Counted from the first letter of the stretch, positions 1 to 9,326 are shown. The stretch is DNA of 56,639 nt from Planctomycetota bacterium (GCA_002686945.1 NYYZ01000013.1:1-56639); one strand, 5' to 3'. Notes: generated from the letters alone by a model not told the origin. Program-made: numbers and translations.

Positions 1-238
1 CTGGTCGACCCCCCCCCCCCCTTGTGGGCACTTGCCACCAAAAGCCCACTGTACCGTCTCAGGGACCCTCTAGACAGCCCTGGACGCAAGCGGGGGGTAA
101 GAAAAGGGGTCTCCCACAGGCTTCTGGGCTCGAGGGTGCTGGTCAGCGCCCAAACCAACCCCCAAATAGCCATGATTACCGCGCATAATGTGGGATTCAC
201 CCAGCTATGCCCCGGGGAAACCCCTATATTTGGTGGAG

Positions 239-682
239 ATGGTAGGCTCTCTGCGCAACAAGCCCAACGGCTTCCCTCCCTGGGCACGGGTACGACACCA
301 GCGCGACTTCGACCGGGTCTGGCGTGAAGGCCGCCGAGCCCGAGGATCCCAACTTGTGGTGATTGCCGTGGAGAACCAAATGGGAATCACCCGCCTGGGG
401 CTTTCGGTGGGAAAGAAGGTCTGGCCCGGGGCCGTACAGCGCAACCATGTCAAGCGCATCATGCGCGAGGGATTCCGCCTGTCCTATGACCAACTGCCCA
501 AGGGTGTGGACCTGGTGCTGATCGCAGCCAAGCCCAAACTACGCCCTCAGCTCGCCAGCCTGCAGGAGGAACTGGTCCACCTGTCCCACAAGGCCCATCG
601 CCGTTACCGCGAGGCTCAGGTCGCTGCGTTACCCGTCAATTCACTGCCCACCAGCACAAAGACCCAGGGAGAGTCGTGCTGA
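239..682 (+). CDS. rnpA: Ribonuclease P protein component
   Basis: Protein subunit of RNase P, which helps the catalytic RNA bind and cut the 5' leader from tRNA precursors. The 147-residue product has the family signature [17 protein letters not shown], where the RNxxKR core is the RNA-binding motif, preceded by [15 protein letters not shown], the usual N-terminal strand. The reading frame is open from 188, but ATG 239 gives the more usual N terminus; GTG 233 is also possible. The C terminus runs about 20 residues past the normal end. The stop overlaps the yidD start as TGATG, so the two are translationally coupled. No rpmH, the usual upstream partner, is visible in the 238 bases before it. 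Family assignment is secure; the start is less so. Confidence 0.9.
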   Translation: MVGSLRNKPNGFPPWARVRHQRDFDRVWREGRRARGSQLVVIAVENQMGITRLGLSVGKKVWPGAVQRNHVKRIMREGFRLSYDQLPKGVDLVLIAAKPKLRPQLASLQEELVHLSHKAHRRYREAQVAALPVNSLPTSTKTQGESC

Positions 683-912
683 TGCGGTTTCTCGGCCAAG
701 GGCTGGCCTTGCCAATTCGCTTCTATCAGCGCTACATCTCTCCTTGGACACCTCGAAGTTGCCGCTTCTCCCCGACCTGCAGCTCCTATGCAATTGAAGC
801 ACTTCGCTCCCACGGGGCCCCACTTGGGCTCTGGTTGACCCTCCGACGTATTTTACGGTGTCACCCTTTTTGCAAAGGTGGGCATGATCCCGTCCCCCCC
901 CACTATTCCTGA
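682..912 (+). CDS. yidD: Membrane protein insertion efficiency factor YidD
   Basis: Small membrane-associated protein of 76 residues thought to assist YidC-dependent insertion of inner-membrane proteins. The family core is all present: a start rich in hydrophobic residues, [10 protein letters not shown], then [15 protein letters not shown], and [18 protein letters not shown], with the conserved cysteines. ATG 682 overlaps the rnpA stop by one base (TGATG) and has GGAGAG eight bases upstream, so it is preferred over the in-frame GTG at 676. In most bacteria yidC follows directly. Here yidC lies more than 23 kb away on the other strand. Confidence 0.93.
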   Translation: MRFLGQGLALPIRFYQRYISPWTPRSCRFSPTCSSYAIEALRSHGAPLGLWLTLRRILRCHPFCKGGHDPVPPHYS

Positions 913-918
913 TCCACG

Positions 919-2037
919 ATGTCAGCATCCTTGCTTCCCATAATATTCCTGAGCCTGATCTCCCCGGACTGCTCCACTCTTGACGGCGACAACGCCCAGC
1001 AACCGGACTGCCCAATCTCTGGGGCGGTCCCTGTGGATCATCTGATAGGGAAGGGAGAGAGCCACTTTGCCCATCTCTGGCAATTGACAAGGAGCGGAGA
1101 AAATGCCGAGGCCTATTGGAGCTTCGAGGGTGATCGGCTCTGCCTGCAGGTAACCAATCCAGGCATCGGCTGGAACTGCGACCGCATCGCGGTGACCACG
1201 CCCGATGGCTCCCTTGAACAGATCAGCAATGGGCAGGGTGTGACCACCTGCTCCTACTTCCTGCCCGGTGGCAGGAAAGTGATTTTTGCCTCAACCAAGA
1301 GCGCACACAAGATCTGCCCCCCGCGACCCGATCACTCGAAGGGCTATGTCTGGCCAATCCATGACAGCTATGAAATCTATGCGCACACCCTGGGCGGGGG
1401 CACCCTGCCCCTGATCACTGGCGCTGGATATGACGCCGAGGCCACCGTCAGCCCCATGGGCGATCGCATTGTCTTCACCTCCATGCGCTCAGGTGACCTG
1501 GAACTGTGGACCTGCGACCTGGAAGGCAACAACCTCTTTCAGGTGACGGACGAACCGGGTTACGACGGAGGTGCCTTCTTCAGCCACGATGGCAAGCAAC
1601 TGGTCTTCCGTACCACGGCTTTCACCCCGGGCAAGCGAGCAGAGGAGGCCTCGGCCTACAAGGAACTGCTCAGCAAGGGCCTTGTGCGCCCCAGCAATAT
1701 GGAGATCTACACGATCAATGTCAACGGCAAGCAACGCCGCCAGTTGACCCATCTGGGCAAGGCAAACTTTGCCCCCAGCTTCTTTCCTGATGACAAGCGG
1801 GTAATCTTCTCCAGCAACCACCATGACCCCAAGCGGCCCGCTATGAACTTCGACCTCTTCGCCATCGACGTGAAGAGCGGTGAACTCGAACAAATTACGA
1901 CTCTAAACGGGGAACGTGGCAAGCAGTTTGACGGCTTCCCTCTCTTCTCGCCGGACGGCAAGTACCTTGCATTCTCTTCCAATCGAGGTGATGGGCCCGC
2001 GGGCGAAACCAATGTCTTCATCGCCCTCTGGCGCTAA
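919..2037 (+). CDS. TolB-like PD40 beta-propeller protein
   Basis: Predicted exported protein of 372 residues with a short hydrophobic N terminus and at least four PD40/WD40-like blades. Visible blade motifs are SPMGDRIVFTSMRSGDLELW (near 185), SHDGKQLVFRT, FPDDKRVIFSSN and SPDGKYLAFSSNRG near the C terminus, the same type as the TolB C-terminal propeller. The sequence before the blades contains several cysteines. No catalytic domain is attached, so a binding or scaffolding role in the periplasm is the most I would infer. It starts six bases after yidD and may be read with it. It is not a bona fide TolB, because the N-terminal TolB domain and a tol-pal neighbourhood are absent. Confidence 0.75.
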   Translation: MSASLLPIIFLSLISPDCSTLDGDNAQQPDCPISGAVPVDHLIGKGESHFAHLWQLTRSGENAEAYWSFEGDRLCLQVTNPGIGWNCDRIAVTTPDGSLEQISNGQGVTTCSYFLPGGRKVIFASTKSAHKICPPRPDHSKGYVWPIHDSYEIYAHTLGGGTLPLITGAGYDAEATVSPMGDRIVFTSMRSGDLELWTCDLEGNNLFQVTDEPGYDGGAFFSHDGKQLVFRTTAFTPGKRAEEASAYKELLSKGLVRPSNMEIYTINVNGKQRRQLTHLGKANFAPSFFPDDKRVIFSSNHHDPKRPAMNFDLFAIDVKSGELEQITTLNGERGKQFDGFPLFSPDGKYLAFSSNRGDGPAGETNVFIALWR

Positions 2038-2052
2038 GCGGAGCACAAATCC

Positions 2053-2760
2053 ATGGAATACAAGCCTCTAGTTGCAATCATTGATGATGACCCCGCCATG
2101 CGGGATCTCGTACGCCACGTGTTGGGTACAGTGGGACACGAAACGCGCCGTTTCCCAACGGTGGAAGAGTTCCTCGACAACACCGAGATGGAGCACATGG
2201 CCTGCTCGATCTGTGATGTGCGAATGCCCGGCCTTGGTGGCCTCGGCCTGCTGAATCGCATGGCGGAAGACCCACATGCACCGCCAGTGGTCCTGCTCAC
2301 AGCTCACGGAGATGCCCAGATGGCGGTCCAAGCCCTTCGGGCCGGGGCTTTCGAGTTCCTGGAAAAGCCCTTTCGGGACCAGGACCTGCTCGACCAGGTG
2401 CAACGGGCGCTGGAACTCGACAACCTGCGGCGCAACCGCAGGGTAATTTTGGGCACCCTGCAAGACCGGCACAATCTGCTCACACCCCGTGAACAAGAGG
2501 TCTTTCAACTGGTAGTGGATGGCGCCACCAACCGTGCAATTGCGGAGGCCATGGAACTTTCCCAGAAAACGGTCGAAGTCCACCGAGCCCACATGATGAG
2601 CAAGATGGCAGCCGGATCCCTGCCGGGGCTGGTGCGCATGGCCGTGGCCCTCGAATCCGTGGCCGGGCTGCATCCCCTGGAAACGGTGCTTACCTCGAGC
2701 CTTGGAAACATCGGTCTTCAGGATGGGCAATTGCACAAGAGTGCCGCTGCGGACCAGTGA
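2053..2760 (+). CDS. FixJ-type response regulator (receiver plus LuxR HTH)
   Basis: Two-component transcription regulator of 235 residues. The receiver domain (about 5-120) has the acidic pair D11-D12-D13, the phospho-acceptor D55 in CDVRMPG, T83 in LLTAHGD and K105 in EKPF. A LuxR-type helix-turn-helix follows at about 142-200 with LTPREQEVFQLVVDGATN and LSQKTVEVHRAHMMSKM. This layout is that of the FixJ/NarL group. About 35 residues follow the HTH with no recognisable motif. GGAG lies near the right distance upstream of ATG 2053. No histidine kinase is encoded anywhere in the window, so the partner and the regulon are unknown. Confidence 0.92.
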   Translation: MEYKPLVAIIDDDPAMRDLVRHVLGTVGHETRRFPTVEEFLDNTEMEHMACSICDVRMPGLGGLGLLNRMAEDPHAPPVVLLTAHGDAQMAVQALRAGAFEFLEKPFRDQDLLDQVQRALELDNLRRNRRVILGTLQDRHNLLTPREQEVFQLVVDGATNRAIAEAMELSQKTVEVHRAHMMSKMAAGSLPGLVRMAVALESVAGLHPLETVLTSSLGNIGLQDGQLHKSAAADQ

Positions 2761-2784
2761 GGCCAGGATTCAGGGCCTCAAGGC

Positions 2785-3564
2785 ATGCAACTGACAGTTC
2801 TGGCCAGCGGTAGCGGTGGGAACAGTTCCCTGCTGCGTATCGGCGAGGGTGGCATCCTGGTGGACGCTGGCCTGGGTCCCCGTGCGATGCGCGATCGTTG
2901 GGGCCACCTGAACCTGGGGCACCACGCCCTGGAACATGTACTGGTGACCCACGGACACTTGGACCACTCCCGCTCTGCCGGAGCACTTGCCCGTCGGCAG
3001 AATGCAACCCTGCACTGCGCGCCGAGCATGACAACGCACCGTGCCCTGGCACGTGCTCCCCGTTATGCAGAATTGAGGGCAAACAGCGAACAGGTGCTGG
3101 AATGCCGCGAGGGCACGGTGCATGTGCGCTCAGCGTTGCTGCCCCACGACTGCGACCCGACCCTTGGATTTCGCCTGGAGTGCGCTGGTCGGCGGGTAGT
3201 GATCCTGACGGACTTGGGCAAGCCTGATGCAGCGGTGGCCCGACATCTGGCGGACCCCCACGTACTGCTCCTCGAATTCAACTACGACGAAGACATGCTG
3301 CGTGAGGGGCCCTATCCCGACATGCTCAAGCGGAGAGTCGGCGGAGACCGTGGACACCTCTCCAATCTCCAGGCCCAGCAGCAACTTGCATTGCTCGTCG
3401 GGCCCAGCCTGCACACGCTTGTTCTGGGTCACATCTCACAGAAAAACAACACTCCCGCTCTGGCGATCAAAGCGGCAGAATCCGAGTTGGCCCGCCTCAA
3501 CCGTAGTGATGTGCGGGTACTGGTTGCGCAGCAAGACCAGGCGCTGGATGGAATCCAGGTCTAG
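2785..3564 (+). CDS. YycJ/WalJ-like metallo-beta-lactamase-fold hydrolase
   Basis: Metal-dependent hydrolase of 259 residues. The N terminus LASGSGGNSSLL is typical of the YycJ (WalJ) branch, and the metal-binding motif THGHLDH is at 55-61. Further ligands are probably in PHDCDPTLGFR and the late LGHISQKNN segment, with LTDLG as the usual aspartate strand. YycJ homologues are proposed 5'-3' exonucleases linked to mismatch repair or cell-wall signalling in Firmicutes, where the gene sits beside the WalRK two-component genes. Here it follows a response regulator by 24 bases. Its stop is shared with the convergent glycosyltransferase gene in the palindrome CTAG (3561-3564). Confidence 0.85.
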   Translation: MQLTVLASGSGGNSSLLRIGEGGILVDAGLGPRAMRDRWGHLNLGHHALEHVLVTHGHLDHSRSAGALARRQNATLHCAPSMTTHRALARAPRYAELRANSEQVLECREGTVHVRSALLPHDCDPTLGFRLECAGRRVVILTDLGKPDAAVARHLADPHVLLLEFNYDEDMLREGPYPDMLKRRVGGDRGHLSNLQAQQQLALLVGPSLHTLVLGHISQKNNTPALAIKAAESELARLNRSDVRVLVAQQDQALDGIQV

Positions 3565-4253
3565 TCACGGACAAATCGGAAGCGCACTATGGCGAAGAGC
3601 GCCTGGAAGCCGTCCTTCCAGCCCACCTTCTTGCCCTCCTCATAGCCACGGTTCTTGTACTGAATTGGAACCTCAACAATGCGCAATCCCTGACGCGAGA
3701 AAGCGGCGGTCATCTCTGGTTCAATAGTGAAACGAGGTGAGCTGAGCTTGAGCCCCCGGGCAATGTGCGCGGGAATCACCTTGTAGCAGGTCTCCATGTC
3801 AGTCAGAGAGTAGCCCGTGAAGATGTTGCTCCATGTGGTCAGGAATCTGTTGGCCATGGTGTGCAAACGGAAGTGTACGCGCTGCGTGCGGCCCAGAAAA
3901 CGAGAACCATAGACCACATCTGCATGTCCCTCCACGATAGGCGCGATCAGGATGCCGTAGTCCTCCGGGTTGTACTCAAGGTCAGCATCTTGCACCAAGA
4001 CCAGATCGCCCTGAACTTCTTGAAAGGCCGTGGCCAGGGCTGCTCCCTTACCCTTGTTCTGCCGGTGATAAAAACAACGAACAATGCCGGGGTGCGCATC
4101 TTCATAACGCGCCATGATCTTGCGACTGTCATCTCCTGAGCCATCATCCACCAGCAGGATCTCCTTCTCGAAAGAGGTGGCCAACACACGCTCAAGGATT
4201 TCCCCCAGGGTGCGCTGCTCGTTGTAGACCGGAATTACGATTGAGAGCTTCAT
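3561..4253 (-). CDS. DPM1-like GT2 glycosyltransferase
   Basis: Family 2 glycosyltransferase of 230 residues, of the dolichol- or polyprenyl-phosphate mannosyltransferase type. Motifs in order are LSIVIPVYNEQRTL at the N terminus, ILLVDDGSGDDS, NKGKGAAL, and the metal/nucleotide-sugar DXD motif in LVQDADLEYNPED. It lacks the C-terminal membrane segments of ArnC or GtrB, so it is probably peripheral. A likely role is loading a lipid carrier with sugar for the neighbouring glycosyltransferases. It is the last of four glycosyltransferase genes on this strand and overlaps the preceding one by four bases. Its stop codon is interleaved with that of the opposite-strand hydrolase. Confidence 0.88.
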   Translation of the reverse strand: MKLSIVIPVYNEQRTLGEILERVLATSFEKEILLVDDGSGDDSRKIMARYEDAHPGIVRCFYHRQNKGKGAALATAFQEVQGDLVLVQDADLEYNPEDYGILIAPIVEGHADVVYGSRFLGRTQRVHFRLHTMANRFLTTWSNIFTGYSLTDMETCYKVIPAHIARGLKLSSPRFTIEPEMTAAFSRQGLRIVEVPIQYKNRGYEEGKKVGWKDGFQALFAIVRFRFVRD

Positions 4254-5563
4254 CTGCGAGGCTCATCTGTCATCGACTCAAGGCCCTTGAACATCTCATC
4301 CAAACCCAGAAAATCAACTAGACCCTCATGCAGCGCCCGGTAGGCCGGGTCCCCTTCGATGCACCAGAGGGGTTTTTGGAAGAGAGGCAGAATCTCCGAG
4401 TCAGGGCGCCGACGCCTGTCCTGCACCGATTTGCGCCGTGCCATCCAATGGTCCCAGCCCCCGATGAAGTCATCAATTGCCACCAGATCGGCAACTCCAA
4501 TGCGATCCAGGGTCTGACGCCGATTTCTGCCGCGCCAGCGTTCCATTAGTTTGTCGAGCCAACCACGGCCGGCGAGATTCTCCAATTCTTCGATGCGGTA
4601 ATCCTTGCGATCCAGCCCACCCAGGTGCATGTACGCACGACGGCTGGCCAGGGCCAGCATGGCAGGCATCACCCGACGCAGATGCTCGTCGTCGTAGTTC
4701 TTGAAGCAAGCCAGCAAAGGATTGCGGACCTGCAACTTCCGAAGACGTTCCTTGGGCACACGTGCACTGGTGGAAGAGTGGTGGTGGTAACAGACCGCTT
4801 CAGGGGTGTAGTGCACTTCGTGCCCCAAGACCCAAGTGCGCCAGCCAAGATCCACATCCTCATAGTAGGCAAAGAAATCTTCGTCAAACCCCCCCACCTC
4901 ATCAAATGTCGCAGCGTCCATTGCCATGGCGCCGCCGCACGCGAAGAGGGTCTTACGCGGGGTGTTGAACACAGGGCTGTCGCTCTCACGATAGCCACGC
5001 TGTATACCAATGCCATGGAAGTTGGAACCCCCGCCTGCCGTGTCGATGGAGGAACCATCCCAATGCAACATCTTGCCCGTGCTGGCGACGCAATGGCCTT
5101 GCACTATCGGCGCAACCAGCGCACGTAGGAAATCGGGCTCCACCCGCAAGTCGTTGTTCAAGAACACCACCAGGTCAGGTCGGTCAGCGTTGCGCATACC
5201 CTGGTTGCAGCCCGCGCTAAAACCCATGTTGCGCTCGTTCTGGATGCAGCGCACCCAGCTGTGCTTGCGAGCAACATGGGACTGGCTGCCATCCTTGGAC
5301 CCATTGTCCACCAAGACCACCTCGCGCATTTCCTTTGGGTAATCCAACTCGTCCAAAGACTTGAAGCAGCCGTCGAGGTGATGCTTGCCGTTCCAATTGA
5401 GAACCACGATTGAGCAGCGAGGCAAGTCTGTATCGGCCAGAGGCTCTGCTCTGGGCGCGGCCAGAGGATCAGCGGCATGCTCGCTACGCGACTTGCCCTT
5501 GGACCCTTTCTTGGCTCCGCCGGAACGCTTGGCCTTGGGCCGCTTGCCGTGCTTCTTGGTCAT
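4250..5563 (-). CDS. GT2 glycosyltransferase, rhamnosyltransferase-like
   Basis: Predicted cytoplasmic glycosyltransferase of 437 residues. A Lys/Arg-rich stretch (about 2-30) precedes a GT2 domain starting at CSIVVLNWNGKHHLDGC (about 50). Typical motifs follow: VVLVDNGSKDGS, NMGFSAGCNQGM, VVFLNNDLRVEPDFL with the DXD-like NND, GGAMAMDAATFDEVGGFDEDFF, and YYEDVDLGWR with the ED acceptor-site motif. This pattern is that of dTDP-rhamnosyl and related transferases that extend surface polysaccharides; the actual sugar cannot be read from sequence. The C-terminal 140 residues are less conserved and helical-looking. It overlaps both neighbours by four bases. Confidence 0.87.
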   Translation of the reverse strand: MTKKHGKRPKAKRSGGAKKGSKGKSRSEHAADPLAAPRAEPLADTDLPRCSIVVLNWNGKHHLDGCFKSLDELDYPKEMREVVLVDNGSKDGSQSHVARKHSWVRCIQNERNMGFSAGCNQGMRNADRPDLVVFLNNDLRVEPDFLRALVAPIVQGHCVASTGKMLHWDGSSIDTAGGGSNFHGIGIQRGYRESDSPVFNTPRKTLFACGGAMAMDAATFDEVGGFDEDFFAYYEDVDLGWRTWVLGHEVHYTPEAVCYHHHSSTSARVPKERLRKLQVRNPLLACFKNYDDEHLRRVMPAMLALASRRAYMHLGGLDRKDYRIEELENLAGRGWLDKLMERWRGRNRRQTLDRIGVADLVAIDDFIGGWDHWMARRKSVQDRRRRPDSEILPLFQKPLWCIEGDPAYRALHEGLVDFLGLDEMFKGLESMTDEPRR

Positions 5564-8298
5564 GACTCGTCAGAGGGTCGAGCGTGCAGACAAAGGCGCA
5601 CCAAACGCAGATGCCCGTCACTGCTGGCCTGCTGGCCGGCGACCACTCTAAGGTTCGAGGCCCCGGGGGGGAGCCTCAGGTCGATCGCCTGCAATACGGC
5701 CCGATCCTCTCTATCGGCCTGAATCGGCGGCAACATGTAAGATTCATTGCCTTCGATTTCCACGCGACCTGTCAGGCGCACGCCCAGTTCCCCGGCCAGG
5801 GAGAATTGTTCCACCTCCAGGCGGGCGGGACCCTCGGGCACGCCCTCCAGACTGAACTCCAGCACCGCGCCGGGGCGTAGCAGCACCATCTCCGTCCCCT
5901 GCTCCAAAATCTCCCCACTGGACCCCTGGGCCTCACGCGGAGAGAACTCCGCCAGCAGGCGCTGGTTGTGGGCCCTGCGCTCTACACAGGCCAGGGACCG
6001 ATAGCGGAACTCCCAGTCGAGAGCATCCTGGACCACACTCTTGGGCCGCGGGAATTCAAGCGAGAGACTGGCTAGCAGTTCCGGCTCGTCGAGCAGTCGG
6101 GCCAACACCCGCGCCAGATCGTTGGCATCAGCAGGCTCAAAGTGCAAACCGTCGATTCCGTCGCGCACGAACTCCGCCATGCCCCCGAAGCCCGAGGCCA
6201 CCACCGGTGTTCCGCAGGCAAAAGCCTCTGCAATGGTCACGGGCGCGTTCTCATACCAGACGCTGGGAATCACCAGCACGTCCAGGTCTGCATGCACCTC
6301 GCTCAGACGCGCATTGTCAAAACGACCCGCGAACTTGGTGCGCGTGCCAGCAGCCCGCCGTTCAAGGTCCTGGTGATACTCGTCCCCTTCAGGATCAAAA
6401 CCTCCATGGATGGACAGTTCGATACTGCGACCCGCCAAGAGGCCCATAGCATCCACAAGCACATCGCAGCCCTTGTACCACACCAGGCTGCCTACAAAGC
6501 CAACACGTAGCACGCCCTCTGGACGAGGACTCTTGGCCCTGGCGGAAAGGTGCTCCAGATTCAATCCGTTCTCGCTGAACAGAAAACGGTGGGGATCAAA
6601 GACTCCGCTCTCCAGATAGCGTTCCCGCAAGAAGCGACTTGGGCTGACTTGCAGATCACAGTCCCTGTAGGCCCCGAGCACAACCTCTTCCCGCTCGCTC
6701 AGATCCATGAACTCCGCCGCTTGCGTGCGCTGTTCTTGGGGGCATATCTCGGTACTCTCAAGGCGCCGAGCCAGTTCCACCAACCCCGCTTGAACCCCCG
6801 ACCCGAGACTGGCCAAAGCCGGAATTGACTCCAAGGAACGCTCCTTGACGCAGGCAAAACAACCCGCCCCCATGTTGTGGGCACAGACGACGCCATCCGG
6901 TCGAATCAGCTGCACCCGGGAACACAGACCCCAGTAGTCGTGACAGTGCACCACCGTGGCGCAACCGGCCTGCTTGGCAACGCGCACGAGAGAGGTGCTG
7001 GTGTGGATCAAATGCTGAAAGTGCACCACATCCGGCTGCTCACGAGCCAAGACCCGTGCAAAAGCGGCTTCCGCACGGGGCTGCTCGTAGCTCGCGCGCA
7101 GATTGGGGTGGTCGAGACGATGGGTCATGCGCCAGACCCGGAGATCCTCAAACCTGCCCTCGTGCACTTCGAAGTCCTCGGGCCCCCCGGCGGTTCCGGG
7201 CACCCGCGCGAAAATCGCCACCTCATGTCCCAGAGCCTGCAGGCCACGCGCCAGGCCAAGGGTGAAGACTTCAGTACCTGCCCAGGTGTCCGGTGGAAAT
7301 CCGTGCACCACATAGAGCAGCTTGAGATCACCGTCCTGACGCATCCTTGTTGCAGGCCGCAGGTGAACAGTCTGTCCTCCACGATGCAACCCCTCGAAAG
7401 CTGCCCGTCGCAGACTCCGAACCTCGCTTGCCAGTTCCCTTTCTTCAACAATTGACAATCCCAGAGTCTTGATGAAATCCTGATCCCCAGGAGCCAGACG
7501 ATCGAGCAGAACCGGTACATCTTCAGCCCGGCCAATGCAGGTGCGCCCAAGCCACGACTTATTGAAGCTCCCGTCGATCGCCCCCCGGGCGTGAGTTTCC
7601 CTGAGGTCGTAGTCGTGGCTGTGCTCCACCTTGGCGGCATCGCTGTAGACAATCCTCTTGCCCCCTTCCAGCATCGCCCGCGCCATCAACACATCCTCAC
7701 CAAAAGACGTGCGCGGCAGAGGGTGGCGCTCCCAAGCCGAACGCCGGATGGCGGAAGCCACATCCTGGAAGGTGTACAGCCCACGCTTCTGATCCGGGCT
7801 CATGTTCGCGTATTCCTCCGGAGCCGGAAGCTCCACCACCCGACGCCCTTCGCTCCAACCGGGATCATCCCGGGAGAGAACAAGAGTCGAGAGTCTGGCG
7901 TCCTGCCGAGGCAGGTTTCGACAGAAAGCTCCTGCAACCAGAGGATCCTCAAACTCCCCTGCCAGATTCGCCAACCATGTGGTCTCTGCAGGTATCGCGT
8001 CCTGGGTCAGAAATACCAGCAGGTCTCCTGCACTGCGCGCCGCCAACCTATTGCGCGTGTCTCCGTGGTCGAACTCAACTGTGTGAATCCTATCCAGGTG
8101 CAGGGGTACACTGAAGTCCTTCGCCAGGGCCTCAATGAACTCGAAGGTTCCATCTGTCGATCCTGAATCCGTAACCCAGAGGTCCCAAGGCAGAGGGCAC
8201 TCCTGAGCGTCAAGCGCATCAAACACCCGCTTGAGAAACTGCATGCCCTGCCAGGTGGGCATCAGCACCGAGATGCTGGAGATCGCTTTTTCGCTCAT
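5560..8298 (-). CDS. Fused GT2-GT4 bifunctional glycosyltransferase
   Basis: A 912-residue protein with two glycosyltransferase domains. The GT2 part (about 8-280) has SVLMPTWQGMQFL, WVTDSGSTDGTFE, HGDTRNRLAARSAGDLLVF, LTQDAIPAE and FGEDVLMARAML. The GT4 part (about 320-735) has LYVVHGFPPDTWAGTEVF, VVHCHDYWGLC, GFVGSLVWYKGCDVLVDAM and EAFACGTPVVASGFGGMAE, the usual nucleotide-sugar-binding end. About 150 residues follow that look beta-rich and match no domain I recognise. ATG 8298 is chosen over the upstream TTG 8313. The GT2 half is clearly related to the next upstream gene product. Two consecutive sugar additions on one glycan are a reasonable inference. Confidence 0.85.
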   Translation of the reverse strand: MSEKAISSISVLMPTWQGMQFLKRVFDALDAQECPLPWDLWVTDSGSTDGTFEFIEALAKDFSVPLHLDRIHTVEFDHGDTRNRLAARSAGDLLVFLTQDAIPAETTWLANLAGEFEDPLVAGAFCRNLPRQDARLSTLVLSRDDPGWSEGRRVVELPAPEEYANMSPDQKRGLYTFQDVASAIRRSAWERHPLPRTSFGEDVLMARAMLEGGKRIVYSDAAKVEHSHDYDLRETHARGAIDGSFNKSWLGRTCIGRAEDVPVLLDRLAPGDQDFIKTLGLSIVEERELASEVRSLRRAAFEGLHRGGQTVHLRPATRMRQDGDLKLLYVVHGFPPDTWAGTEVFTLGLARGLQALGHEVAIFARVPGTAGGPEDFEVHEGRFEDLRVWRMTHRLDHPNLRASYEQPRAEAAFARVLAREQPDVVHFQHLIHTSTSLVRVAKQAGCATVVHCHDYWGLCSRVQLIRPDGVVCAHNMGAGCFACVKERSLESIPALASLGSGVQAGLVELARRLESTEICPQEQRTQAAEFMDLSEREEVVLGAYRDCDLQVSPSRFLRERYLESGVFDPHRFLFSENGLNLEHLSARAKSPRPEGVLRVGFVGSLVWYKGCDVLVDAMGLLAGRSIELSIHGGFDPEGDEYHQDLERRAAGTRTKFAGRFDNARLSEVHADLDVLVIPSVWYENAPVTIAEAFACGTPVVASGFGGMAEFVRDGIDGLHFEPADANDLARVLARLLDEPELLASLSLEFPRPKSVVQDALDWEFRYRSLACVERRAHNQRLLAEFSPREAQGSSGEILEQGTEMVLLRPGAVLEFSLEGVPEGPARLEVEQFSLAGELGVRLTGRVEIEGNESYMLPPIQADREDRAVLQAIDLRLPPGASNLRVVAGQQASSDGHLRLVRLCLHARPSDES

Positions 8299-8374
8299 GG
8301 GAATCAACCGCAAGGGTCAGCCGCATAGCCTAGCGCGGGGGCCGCACAGACCAAAGACATGTACAACGGCGGAC

Positions 8375-9313
8375 TCAGGAAAAACGCCGGGTAGCCGCCC
8401 GACCCAAGGGCAGGTTCCAGCCCCGAGTGCCCAAGAATTGCCCAACAACCATGGCTCCGCGCAGAAATGGTGAACGCAGCAGGTAGCGCAGGAGAATCCG
8501 CTCCTGCCCCCGCATGAACTTCCAATCCTCACGCACCTCGTGGCCCCAACCCCGCAGCATGCTGATCGGGCCGGGGCGCACTCTGAATCCAAATTGTCGA
8601 CGCAGGAAGGCTGCGTCAAGTCGATAGCGTTCGAGGGCGCCAAGCAGCGTGTAGCAATGGGCGTGGCGAACCATCGCCAAGGGGGCGTGTGCAAGTGCCT
8701 GCCCTTTGGTCAGGACCATGTCGGCCCAGACGACATCTTCACCAAATGCCACTTGGGAAAAAGGCCACTTTGTCAATACCTGCGCTCGATAGGCGCAGGC
8801 CACATTATGGAAGCGAGCCTGCTGCACCGCTTCCGTGGGCGCAAGATCTGCCAAGGCCTGACCCGGTCGAAGCCTGCGGATCTGCGCCAATCCAGACGCC
8901 TCGGGAGACGCGAGCACCGTCCGCGCGGTCAGTGGATCATCACTGGGATGGGGCACAAGTCGCGCGCCAACTGCAGCCACACTCACATCTTCAAGGGGCT
9001 TCAGAAGTTGCTCGATGCAGTCAGGCCCCACGGGCACGGCATCCTGTGTCAAGAAAAGCAAGTAGGTCCCCTTTGCTCGACTGGCCAGGAGGTTGCGGGT
9101 GGAACCATGGGAGAACTCGCGCCGGGGAATCACCTGCACATCGAAACCCGCTCCTTCAAGCAGGGATACGGTCTGGTCGGTGGACGAAGAGTCCACAGCC
9201 AGCCACTCCACCTCGCCACTGATCTCTTGCTGCGCAAGGGCTGGCAACAAACGCTGCAAGTCGCCTGCGGCATTGAGCGTAGGCAAGAGGATTGAAAGAC
9301 GGGGCGTGGTCAC
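8375..9313 (-). CDS. GT2 glycosyltransferase, paralogue of the fusion's GT2 half
   Basis: Family 2 glycosyltransferase of 312 residues from GTG 9313, which follows the nuclease stop by 13 bases; the open frame continues upstream to 9427 but overlaps that gene. Motifs are LSILLPTLNAAGDL, LAVDSSSTDQTV, FSHGSTRNLLASRAKGTYLL, LTQDAVPVGPD and FGEDVVWADMVL. HGxTRN, FLTQDAxP and FGED also occur, in the same order, in the N-terminal half of the downstream GT2-GT4 fusion, so the two are paralogues. The C-terminal 70 residues are Arg-rich and may contact the membrane or the lipid acceptor. It probably works on the same glycan as the three genes downstream. Confidence 0.85.
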   Translation of the reverse strand: MTTPRLSILLPTLNAAGDLQRLLPALAQQEISGEVEWLAVDSSSTDQTVSLLEGAGFDVQVIPRREFSHGSTRNLLASRAKGTYLLFLTQDAVPVGPDCIEQLLKPLEDVSVAAVGARLVPHPSDDPLTARTVLASPEASGLAQIRRLRPGQALADLAPTEAVQQARFHNVACAYRAQVLTKWPFSQVAFGEDVVWADMVLTKGQALAHAPLAMVRHAHCYTLLGALERYRLDAAFLRRQFGFRVRPGPISMLRGWGHEVREDWKFMRGQERILLRYLLRSPFLRGAMVVGQFLGTRGWNLPLGRAATRRFS

Positions 9314-9326
9314 GATAAGAGACGGA

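Noticed and set aside
1..238. An rpmH gene before rnpA
   Set aside because: No frame with the basic KRTxQP...GRRVLxxRR pattern of ribosomal protein L34 is present on either strand. The C-run at 9-21 looks like spacer or an assembly effect.
2068..2736. A 222-codon minus-strand frame opposite the response regulator
   Set aside because: The opposite frame has clear receiver and HTH motifs; this one is a GC-rich shadow.
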